From assembly GCF_000787575.1 (NCBI RefSeq), contig NW_012236515.1, positions 128,621 through 192,620 on the forward strand: a stretch of 64,000 nucleotides of DNA, written 5' to 3'. A program made the position numbers and the translations under genes. The stretch comes from Acytostelium subglobosum LB1. Its lineage: Eukaryota; Evosea; Eumycetozoa; Acytosteliales; Acytosteliaceae. Shown piece after piece: positions 23,385 through 33,265 of this stretch. The notes beneath the pieces are model-generated. The model was not told where the DNA came from. It was given only the letters and a program-made list of their open reading frames with translations, and ran no database searches. Each line of letters opens with the position of its first letter. The first letter of the stretch is position 1.

Positions 23385-25050
23385 TTAATGCAGGAAGTTT
23401 CTGTTTCCAGTGAACACCATTGGGATTCCAACCTTGTCGGCGGCATCGATGACCTCTTGGTCACGAATGCTACCACCTGGCTGGACGATGCAGCTGATCT
23501 GAGCCTCGTGGGCAGTGTCAATGCTGTCAGCGAATGGGAAGAAGGCATCAGAGGCGAGCACTGATCCCTTGACCTTGTCGCCACCGACACGCATACAGAT
23601 GTGCACGGACTGCACACGGTTGGGCTGGCCGGCGCCAATGGCCACGATGGTCTCCTCGTGGGCGACGACAATGGCGTTGGACTTGACATGCTTGCTGACT
23701 CTCCAGGCAAAGAGGAGGTCGCGCATCTGCTCCGGGGTTGGGGCAACCTTGGTGACGACCTTCCAGTTCTTGGTGGCAGTCTCGACGTCGCCAATGATGA
23801 TGGGGTTGGGCTGCTGCAGCAGAGCGCCTCCAGTGATGGTTCTGACGTCTGGCTGGGAGAAGGCCACTTGGGTGGCGGCCTCTGGGATTCTGAGAACTCT
23901 CAGCTTCTCTCTCTTCTTGAGATGATCGAGGGCCTCCTGCTCGTAGTCTGGGGCGATGATCACCTCGTAGAAGGTACCCTTGAAGGCCTTGGCAGTCTCA
24001 AAGGTCAATGTGCGGTTGAATCCCAGAATGCCACCGTAGGCAGACTTGGGGTCGCCGTTGAAGGCGCGAGTGTAGGCCTCAGTCTGGTTCTCGTGCATCG
24101 ACAGTCCACATGGGTTGGTGTGCTTGATCACACAGCAGGCGCCACCGCTAAACTCGCGAACGGCCTTGAGGGCTGCGTCGGCGTCGAGGATGTTGTTGTA
24201 TGAGAGAGCTGGTCCGTGCAGGAGCTGAGCGTTGGCAATGCCGCCCATGCCTGGCATGGTGTAGAGTGCGGCCTTTTGATGGGGGTTCTCACCGTAACGG
24301 AGATCAGCCTGCTTCTCGTAGATTGGCACGAATGTCTGTGGGAACTCGACGTTGTTGGCGCCGGTGGCGGTCTCGAGAGTCTTGCCCTCGACGCACACAG
24401 TGGACAAGTATTGGGAGACGGCGGCGTCGTAAGCGGCACCATGCTGGAATGCCTNTCCAAGGCCAGCTTTCTGCGCTCCTCCAACGAGATCGAATCGATT
24501 CCGCTGGTCTTAATTCTCTCTCCGATCCATGCATAGTCTGTTGGGTCGACGACAATGATCACGTGCTTGAAGTTCTTTGATGAAGCTCTGATTGATTGAG
24601 TATGATTGAGTGAGTGAGTGATGTCCGATGAACGAATGAATGAATGAATGACAAGACATACCTAATAAGGGTGTGACCACCAATGTCGACGTTCTCGAGG
24701 GCATCAGCCAAGGTTGTGTTGGGCTTGGAGATGGTCTCGACGAATGGGTAGAGGTTGACAGCGACCAACTGGATTGGGTTGATGTTGTGCTTCTTGAGGT
24801 CGGCCTGATGCTCGGGCAGGTCGGTCCTGGCAAGCAGGGCACCGTGCACGCGTGGGTGCAGGGTCTTGACACGACCGTCAAGCATCTCTGGGTACTCTGT
24901 GATATCGGACACTTGGACCACCTTCAGACCAGCCTCCACCAATGACTTTGCAGTGCCACCAGTTGAGATCACTGAGAAGCCAGCGTCAGCCAACACCTTG
25001 GCAAAGTCAACAATTCCACTCTTATTAAAAACACTCAACAAGGCTTGCAT
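23385..25050 (-). CDS. purH: Bifunctional AICAR transformylase / IMP cyclohydrolase (PurH/ATIC)
   Basis: This enzyme catalyses the last two steps of de novo IMP synthesis in the cytosol: formyl transfer to AICAR, then ring closure. Exons 25050-24662 and 24587-23385 encode about 530 residues, close to bacterial PurH and a little shorter than animal ATIC. The cyclohydrolase domain starts [20 protein letters not shown] and has STGGTAK and [15 protein letters not shown]. The transformylase domain has [13 protein letters not shown], the catalytic [11 protein letters not shown] and, near the end, [16 protein letters not shown]. The N at 24455 sits where the frame breaks between KLAL and [16 protein letters not shown]. 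Restoring the frame gives a normal inter-domain sequence, so this is an assembly uncertainty rather than a broken gene. The start at 25050 is the Met that begins the conserved SVFNKSG strand. Confidence 0.96.
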
Positions 25051-25548
25051 TATTATAATGTAATATATATATGTATGTATGTACGTATGTAGGAGATTGA
25101 ATGAATGAATGAATGTATGTTTAATTCTAAAGTGATGTGTTTTCGCAAGGTGTCGGAGAGTGCTCATGAAGACACAATTCGTTCGTTTTTTTTTGTTTAA
25201 TCCCCTTTCACCACACTGTGGATACCAAGTTGTTCCCGATTGGTTCAAATCATCGGTCCGAAGGGGTTTACAATGTCTAGAGTTCCGCTCATCACTTGAT
25301 ACATCATGCATTCCCAATCATGTATTCAATCAACAACATTGGAATCATTCCAATCACACTCATTCACCCTCACACATACACACACACACACACAAACCAA
25401 TCCATCACTTTCTCACTCACTCAATCAAATCAATGTCCAATGAATGAATGACATTTCCAACATTAGTTGGACCAAGCCTCCTTTATTGTTGTGATCGATC
25501 GATATAATTATAAATACAGTACCAGGGTTGATGTGGAATGACCATAAC
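25051..25548. other. Intergenic: purH promoter and comC-like 3' flank
   Basis: It contains the AT-rich purH 5' flank with GTATGTATGTACGTATGT repeats (25070-25090), an eight-base T run near 25184, a hairpin CCGAT / ATCGG around GGTTCAAATC at about 25236-25256, and a CA repeat at 25374-25393. No gene is supported. Confidence 0.5.
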
Positions 25549-28500
25549 TTAACTCTTTGATCTCCTGTGAGCTTTCAGACGAATCACAACTCCATGATCT
25601 TTGGAGTAGTAAAAGATAAACATTCTCTTGGTGACAAGTACTACTGTGACAATGACTGCTATTGATCCTACAACTGATACTACCACAATGGTTGGTATGA
25701 GCCAGGCACGTTCAGATGATGAGCCTGGACATGCTGTGGGCGGCCGACTGCTCACCAACACACTAAAGTCTGGATCCAGCTCGCACACGGTACACACAGG
25801 CAGACTGATGCCCACCTCAATGCCATCGTCTGTTTGATTGAGTATCGAAACTTGGGAGAATGTTGGACGGCCGTCCGAGAGCACGCGGTCGATGAACCGG
25901 CCATACAGCATTGCACCATATCTCTCCATTGTCAGATAGTTGAGTGAGCCAGTGTCCACAGCATCGCTGCTGATACGTGTCGTCTCGCACTCCTGTTGCT
26001 TCTTCTCGTCCAGGTGGACTGACGACCGGATCACGACCTGCAACGTGTTCATCCTGCCAAGGTAGCGCCAGTTCTCCATCTTTGCCGACAGCTTGATGCT
26101 GTTGGGGTCCATCACCATGTTGATGCCGGCGAACGACACGTTGGTCAACTGGCTGAACTGCCTGACACTGTATGTGAACGTGGCAGTGTCGTACGACGCG
26201 CTGTACACCCACATGTCGGCCGTCGAGTTGACCAGCGTCCAGTTGGAGATCAGCCAAGTGTTGACTGGCTTGCCATCGCTGTCGCGCTCGACCACCTTGT
26301 AGATTGAGAAGTCAAATGTGATGTTGTTGGTGTTGGTGAGTGTTGTACCGCTGGGGCTGGGCACGACCTGTATTGTGCCATTGTGGAAGTCGAGACAACT
26401 GGGTCCGCCCCAATAGTCATTGCAGTAGCAGTGTCCTTGTATGCAGGATCCGCGACCGCTGCAATCAAGTGGACATGGCAGCGTGTTCTCCAAGTAGTTG
26501 AATGATCTTAGACCGCTCCAGACCACATTCTTGATCGTCACTGTAATGTTCTTGACACCTGGTGTACCCTCTGGCAGGGTACACAACAGCAAGCTACTGT
26601 TGACCATTGTGACCTGGCAAGTCAAGTCACCAATAACAACAATAGTATCCTTTGTATCAGCTGTTCCAAAGCCTCCAAACAATGTTACTACGCCTCCCTT
26701 TACCGAGCATGGGATGATGGCGGTCACATAAGGTGTTGCTGTATTGTCGATGGTTGAGGGTCGAGGGTTAGCGAGGGCAAGGGCGAGGGTTGAGGGTAGG
26801 GTAAGTACATACGTCTGGTGTACTCATAGGAGTATGTTGCTTGGAATTGACCTCGGGTGGAGTTGACATAGACGGTGACGGTGTAGTTGGTGATGGGCAG
26901 GTCAAGTTGATAGAGGTTACATGATAGTGAGTACTCCATAGCAGAGTATACTATACAATTGTATGAACCAATGAGTACTAATACATTGGAGATGTTTTGA
27001 CCAAAGCCTGCACCTAGTATCTGGAACTCATAACTTAACTGTGGCAAGTTGAAGTATGTCACATTGTTGATCGATATACCAACATCGAAGCGTATACGGA
27101 ACTTTGTATCAGAGTCATGGAATGCTATATCAATGTATCCATCCTTTGTAAACAGGTTCAACATTGTTTCGTTCATCTGTGTAATCGGGAGACTAAGTCA
27201 TGTGAGGCAAGGGTTAGGGCGAGGGTTAGGGCGAGGGCAAGGGTTAGGCGAGGGTTGAGGGTAACATACAGGAACTGTGAAGACTTGACTTGAATAAAGA
27301 AGTCCAAGTTGTACTTGGGACAGTATATGTTTGAGTTGTTGAAGCCAAGATCAGTTCCATTGAACACCAAAGGCATGGTGGATGTGAGTGTAGATACTGA
27401 TGTGATGTTCATTGTCGCTGAGTAGTTGATTGAATGGATGAGTGGATGTGTAAGTAGATTGATTGATTGAATGGAAGGTATGTAAGTAAGTACATACTGC
27501 ACTTGGGATAGTTTGATGGAGGCATGTTGTCTTGGAAGTTTTGGAATTGATTGCCAGTGAGGTAGGATAGGGTCAGGGGATCTTTAAGATGACAGGTGAA
27601 GCAACTTGGTAGATCACCTTGTAGTTGATTGTTCTTGAATGATACTGATTTGCTACAATATTCCAGGGGTACTGATCCAGTGAACTTGTTGTTGTCCAGT
27701 CTTACATTGGATTGAACCAAATTTGTTGGCAATGGACCAGTCAACTGGTTATTGGCCAAGTTGATAACGATTGTCTTTGACAAACCATTCAGCAATGAAA
27801 AGTTAAATGATGTCATTGATATATTATTAATGTTTACTATGTTTATGTGAATGATGGATGGATGGTCAGTGATCAAACATGAATGAATGAGTGATTGCCA
27901 GGTTGTACATACATGATTCCAACAAAAGATGAGAAGTATGAGAATGGCATTGTGCTCCATTAAGATTGAATCCAGGCATGTTCTTGATCGTACTGTTTGT
28001 ATTGTTAGCATCCTGGAATTATTGATTGATTGAGTGGGAGTGAGTGGATACCTACACTTGAGAGTACTTGCTCATGTTGATTGGAGCAGTTGGTACAACA
28101 AGATCAAGCTGTTCCAAGTTACTTTTGGAATGAGTAAAGTTAGTGATGTGTTGGATTCCATTAGAGATTGATTGATGGATGACTTACAGTCTCATTGATC
28201 CAGATTGCATTGTCTCAAATGGGAATGTCATCAGTGCTCTAATACCCTGTTTATGATTGTCTGTAATGTTGCAATGTGCCAACTGTTTACATTTGGCCAA
28301 TACTGATAGATCAGCTGTTGCAAAGCTTGGTCCAAGTTGTATATTCCTGTATTGTTGATTGTTAGACATCTTGAGCTTGAGACTGATCATTGTCAAACAT
28401 ACAATAAACTAAGTGAGTTACAAGATGTAAAGTCCAGGCTTGATAGATGTCCATTGAATGTGTTTGGGAAGGTGGTCATCGATGTCTCGAGATATACATC

Positions 28501-29423
28501 CTTCAAGTTCTTTGGGTCAATGGCAGTGAAGTCCCTATTATATCATGTCATGTGATCGATATGAGTGAGTTAGATTTGTTCCTTCCAATGAGTATGTTAA
28601 AACATACAAATAAGTGACCAAGCTGATTGAATCATATATTATAGTTCCAGTGATTGGATTATCTTGTAGTATCAACTTATTGGCATATATTGTTGTGCTA
28701 TCCAATGTAGTTATACTACAGTTGTTACATGTTCTATATATAATATTATTGGATGATTGTTAGTATTGATTGATTGATTGAGTGAATGGATAATCCAGCG
28801 ATCTACATACAATGAAACCAACGGACGAGTGGAGTTAGCCACTGTTGACAAGAAGTTGGTTGATAGAAGTGTATTGGTAAGTTGACTAAAGTTGATTGAG
28901 TTGGAATGTTAGAATGTGTCCTCGAGGATGGACCGGATCATTGATTGATAATGATTACATTGTTTTCAACTTGGAGAAACTATTGAATAATGTGTCGTTG
29001 ACCTGTGTTACACCTTTTCCATCCAAGGTACTATTGATGGAAATGATAAGGATTAGTTAGTTAATGATTGTGTTGATAGTTATTGATGATTGATTGATTG
29101 AATAATTACATTGAATTGATGAATCCACTATCACAATTAATAATTGGATTGACTCCACAAAATACTATGGCACCATGATCTGATGGCTCTGGGTATATCG
29201 ATTGAAGTTTGAATAGATTCACTATTTCCACCAGACCATTATCTGTTATGATTCGTTTTATATAACATCGTTAGTTATATTTGTTCGAGTGTTGTGTGTG
29301 TTTGAGTGATCGTCTTGTCCTCATCATGTGATCAAACCTACATTCACTCTGAGGCAATGATTGAGTATGTCCAAATGTAACTAGAGTAACTAATAATATG
29401 ATGGAGATATATAATGTATTCAT
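25549..29423 (-). CDS. comC-like type I membrane protein: LRR, IPT/TIG and EGF-like modules
   Basis: Start ATG 29423 (MNTLYISIILLVTLVTFGHT) is a clear signal peptide. It is followed by short exons with leucine-rich-repeat-like sequence (29230-29110 LVEIVNLFKLQSIYPEP; 28700-27840; 27830-27530 LANNQLTGPLPTNL). Then come IPT/TIG-like beta modules (27500-26500), an EGF-like motif CPLDCSGRGSCIQGHCYCND (26490-26400), a lectin-like region rich in N-glycosylation sites, one transmembrane helix (PTIVVVSVVGSIAVIVTVVL, about 25690-25630) and a basic tail ending RLKAHRRSKS. This layout matches the ComC/Tgr-type surface proteins of dictyostelids, used in cell contact and development. The last exon (26727-25549) is long; the 5' half is intron-dense, with introns of about 60-90 bp. 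I did not fix every small exon, so the 5' half is approximate. Confidence 0.8.
26752..26805. repeat. Telomere-like G/C-rich tract inside an intron
   Basis: A degenerate GAGGGTTAGC/GAGGGCAAGG series on the plus strand (CCCT-rich on the coding strand), lying inside an intron of the comC-like gene. The G runs are spaced so that a G-quadruplex could form on the template strand. Confidence 0.8.
27202..27263. repeat. Telomere-like G/C-rich tract inside an intron
   Basis: A second, longer tract with GGGTTAGGGCGA units, in another intron of the same gene and in the same orientation. At least eight runs of three Gs occur within 60 bases. Confidence 0.85.
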
Positions 29424-29999
29424 TATATTGTTGGTCTGTTTAGTTAATATATATGTATGTGATTGATCGTTTGCTTTGATGTTTGAATGAATGATTGACA
29501 TTTTCAAACACCAAGGTCGGGACATTTGATTCAGTCAATCAAACAATGGACTTGGAGGCAAGAATTGATACCGAACCAATTAATTGTCAAATGAAGGGCT
29601 GCCGAAGTTATGTTGGTACATACTTTGATCAATCACCAAAACTTAATGAAGCGCGATCAGCTGTGACTTGCAACCGATTGCATAATGGGTGGTCCAGAGC
29701 GATTGGACCCCTTTGATCCCAACCTTGCACAAAACAATGATTTGGAATGAAGTGTGTTTTGCACGAGATTTGATCAGCTCACACACCACCGATCAAGTCG
29801 TTTCATCGATGTATGATGATTACAACAATGGGCTATTCCTTAATATATCTACATTATTTATTAGTCTTGTTGTATGTCCTGCAAATATTTGATGTTCGAT
29901 CCCCAGGGAGGTAGGGCATGTCCATGGACCAACCCCCAGGCCAGCCAGCCAGAGGCTGGACTTCCGAACCCGAGACTCGACCAAACTTGCATGATCATA
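29424..29999. other. Intergenic with a GC-rich, structured island
   Basis: 29424-29880 is ordinary flanking DNA with no supported ORF. 29893-29990 is strikingly GC-rich for this locus and holds the palindrome GTCCATGGAC (29919-29928) and the hairpin CCAGCC-AGA-GGCTGG (about 29946-29960). It directly follows the stop of the Eros-like gene on the minus strand, so it would lie in that gene's 3' UTR or just beyond. It also contains GTTCGATCCC, which resembles a tRNA B-box, but no cloverleaf folds around it. Confidence 0.5.
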
Positions 30000-30602
30000 T
30001 TACTTGTTGACGGATGCAACTCCACGCTTCTTTAGTGTATCTGGCAGGGTCCTGCCTGCACCATTGTTGTCATCGTCATCGTCTGCGTCTTGACCACCGA
30101 TGGCACCAAACTTGCGGCCAACTTGATTGGTCTTGAGCCATTGGTTGATGCCCTTGGCCAACTCCTCTGGGAACTGCGTGTGGAAGTAGAGTGTGTCGGT
30201 CAGCGGGATGCTGATGCCGTCGAGGTACAGCATCACACGATGCATCTTCTTCTTCTCGTGCACCTCCTCCTTGACAAACACGTGGCTGCAGCGCTCGAGT
30301 GGCAGCACGATCTTGTTGCCGACTGCGCGTCTGATGATGTCGATAATGTTGCGGTAGGCTATGATCGCGTTGCCGTCGGCCTTGTCAAAGCTGATCGTGT
30401 ACTCATCGCGACAATTGAGTAGACCTATCAGTGCGAACATCATCCAGAACACAAACTTGCCCACCCATAGGAACCAATCCTCCGTGTGCAAGAAGAACGG
30501 TATCAATCCAATCAAACTAATACCGAATCCCATCGTCCATTCCTTCTTTCTATCACTATGTACAATGACCAATCTTTCCTTATTTGTCTCTTTTATCCTC
30601 AT
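30000..30602 (-). CDS. Eros/CYBC1-like membrane protein
   Basis: 200 residues in one exon. A short basic start (MRIKETNKERLVIVHSDRKK) is followed by two close hydrophobic segments (GFGISLIGLIPFF and VFWMMFALIGLL). A soluble beta-rich region follows, with CRDEYTISFDKADGNAIIAY, VLPLERCSHVFVKEE and HRVMLYLDGISIPLTDTLYF, then an acidic tail. Two N-terminal membrane helices followed by FDK..G.....Y, VL-L-V--V-VEEE and (V/M)L-L--G-S-PLT give the profile I recall for CYBC1/Eros, the ER chaperone for the gp91phox-p22phox NADPH oxidase, and for plastid Ycf4. Dictyostelids have NOX enzymes and a p22phox, so the role is possible. The homology call is by pattern and should be treated as tentative; a generic ER protein is the alternative. 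Confidence 0.5.
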   Translation of the reverse strand: MRIKETNKERLVIVHSDRKKEWTMGFGISLIGLIPFFLHTEDWFLWVGKFVFWMMFALIGLLNCRDEYTISFDKADGNAIIAYRNIIDIIRRAVGNKIVLPLERCSHVFVKEEVHEKKKMHRVMLYLDGISIPLTDTLYFHTQFPEELAKGINQWLKTNQVGRKFGAIGGQDADDDDDNNGAGRTLPDTLKKRGVASVNK

Positions 30603-30825
30603 CTCTATGTTATATTATATGTATATATATCTTGATTGATTGATTGATTGATTGATTGTGATTGATTGAGTGCACTAGTGCACTCAGAAGTTGATCAAGT
30701 GATTGAATGTGTGTGAGTGTGTGTGGGGGGAGGGTCAACGGTTAACTTTAGAAGTTAACGGATGTTATTGATGATACACATAAATTAATAAAGAAAGGTG
30801 AGGACTGATGGCCAGTGCACTACAA

Positions 30826-32453
30826 CTACTTGATCTTGAGTTGATCATCTTTGGATCGTTTGTACTCTTCTTTGGCAAAGAATATAAGTAGTGTGGAGGT
30901 GGCCGAACAGCCGACGAGTATCCAATTCATGTAGAGTGGCGGGATGGCAGAGCCTAGTAGGATGGATACCAATGTGAAGATGTTGATCAGGAATGAAATG
31001 ATGGCGGTGCCAATCGACTCGGGCACCGGGTAGGACACCTCCACCACTGCTTCATATATTATCGGATAGTAGCCATTGATCAGACAGCCACCAATAATGT
31101 TCACCAACTGGCCCAGCCAGTACCACCCAGGTAGTACACCTGAGCATATCAAAGAGAATCTATATAATTGTGATTGATTGATTGAGTGAGTGAGTGAGTG
31201 ATTGGAATGATTCCAACGAATGATTGAATGAATGAGACTACTTACATTACAAATGTTATGGTATTGAGTGTGAGGATTGTGATGATGAGTATCTTGTAGT
31301 TGTGCACTTTGTCGTGAATGATGCCACAGATTATGCCTCCAAAGAGTCCGGCAAGGATACCCCAGAAGCCAAGCCATTTGGCATCGGAAGCGTCAAACAC
31401 TGGCGCGACAATCTGTGTGAGCACGGTGGACCACGATCCATAGGTGCCCGACGTGATGGCCACGGACGCAATCATTAGAGTGGCCGATGGCTCGCGAAGC
31501 ACCTTGAGCGACATGTTCCACAGCTCCTTCCAGCTCTGCAACAGTGTAGTCTGTGGCTTTGGCTCGTTGGCCGCCAGCATCGCAGAGGCGCTGGGCGGGG
31601 TGGGCGGCTGCTCGGGGAAGTAGATACATATGGCGATGAATATCAGCAGGCCCGAGACAGCCTCGGCCAGCAACAAGTATCGCATCCTCTCGCCAGTGGT
31701 CGCGTATAGTGAGAGGAGGAAGCCGATGGCGCTGCCACTAAAGTTGGCCAGCGTGCCGATGGCAGTGGAGAACGTGCGCTCGCTGGGGCTGAACCAGACG
31801 TTGGACAGCTTGGTCGGCACGATCATAATGCATGGGCCGCCCGCTGCGTTGAGCGCCTGCGCCACGATGATCAGACTGAACAGGTTCTCGCCCTGGCCGG
31901 GTATCGAGCGGATCACGCCACACATCGTCACGAGGAATGAGGCAATGAGAAGATTGCGACGAATGCCAACTTGATTGATCGACCACATAAAGATCAGCAA
32001 GAATGGCGCAAAGATGATGGCAGCGATCGCCGTCAAATAGTCAATGTCCTTGATGGGAACGTTATAGTATTGTGAGGCCAGCTTTGCAATCGTAGGGAAT
32101 GTGATCCAGAAGTTACATTGATTGAGTGACAACAATGTGAAGATGGACAATACCCACCATCTTCGTTTATAAGTTGTGAATGTCTGTTGATTGTCTTGTT
32201 GTTGTTGCTTGCCATGTTTATCTTGCTTGTCTTGATCATGTAGTATTAGTGGATTAGGTTGTGGTGCCATGTTGATTGAATGACCAGGCCATGGACCAGG
32301 CAATGATGAGTTGTAGAAGCTTGCATTGCTACTTGATGTGTTTGAGTCTACAGTGTAAGTGTTTCCATCTGTATAACTATAAGTATTGTTATTATTATTA
32401 TTGTTCAAGATTGGTATTGATTCATCATCTTGGTCGTAGTCCCCATTTATCAT
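30826..32453 (-). CDS. Major facilitator transporter of the SLC49 (DIRC2/FLVCR) type
   Basis: Exons 32453 to about 31239 and about 31160-30826, about 514 residues. An Asn/Gln/Ser-rich cytosolic N-terminus of about 95 residues precedes KRRWWVLSIFTLLSLNQCNF, the first membrane segment with the basic W-W start typical of SLC49. About twelve hydrophobic segments follow. Visible motifs are IYFPEQPPTPPSASA in the central loop and NAAGGPCIMIVPTKLSNVWF in the fourth or fifth helix, where FLVCR/DIRC2 proteins have a similar N-A-x-G-P...F. Known relatives move haem, choline or ethanolamine, or are lysosomal (DIRC2/SLC49A4). Which substrate applies is unknown. The intron falls in the eighth-ninth helix region. 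Confidence 0.82.
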
Positions 32454-33265
32454 TATTATATTAAATTATCTTCTTGATATTTATCTCTATTCTTACAACC
32501 TCTAACTTTGTCAAAAGCAAAAAAATCTTGCGCAAAACCCAACCTCTGTTGGAAAACAAAACAACAACAATTCAATTCAAACAAACACAACAACTGACTG
32601 GACTGGATGACTGAAAGGTGTGTGTTTTGATCTGTGTCTGTCAACCAGGAATAGCATCAATCAATCCTGGGTATCTGTGGGGTGTGATGGGTACGGACTT
32701 CAGGACCACGATCTTATTCCAAAGAAAGTTCACTAATGATTCATCAATCTCAGATCAGACACACCACACAACCAATCAATCTTAGTTTAATAAGTAAAGG
32801 AATAAAAAATATCTGAAACATACAATCACTCAAACAGTCTTGTTTGAATCAAAGTGATGAATGAATGAACTACATACGACGTTATAAATGACGATAGTTA
32901 TCTCTAAATATGTTCTTTGGATGATGAAACGAAATACTGTGAATGACATTGACATCAATGAGTCATTACTTATCTAGACAAGGTTCAACAACAAGATATT
33001 TTAAAGTGATCGGCTCACCATAACAACATCACCCATTACATACTGCTTGCCCACATTGTGTGTTTCGTTTCGGAACTGGAATCAAACTTACAACAAACAC
33101 ACCCCCTCACACTCACCAGCCTATTGACAGACATCAACAAGATGTTCTTGGTTGTCACTAATGAGACAGAAAGGACCTTCACTCCTACAGATCTAAGTTG
33201 TGTTGTCATTATATAAACATCATGTTCATTTTTTATTGTTATAATAGTATATATTACTACTAATT
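32454..33265. promoter_or_regulatory. Divergent promoter region of the MFS and ABC transporters
   Basis: About 810 bases between two transporter genes that point away from each other. It includes AT-rich DNA near both starts, a CCAGGA / TCCTGG inverted repeat at about 32648-32673 and CACCCCCTCACACTCACC at about 33101. No ORF or RNA gene is supported. Confidence 0.5.

Noticed and set aside
25236-25256. tRNA-like T-arm (GGTTCAAATC with CCGAT/ATCGG stem)
   Set aside because: The loop is ten bases, not seven, and no acceptor, D or anticodon stems surround it.
29893-29990. tRNA gene around GTTCGATCCC
   Set aside because: There is a B-box-like word but no A-box or cloverleaf. It is kept only as a structured island.
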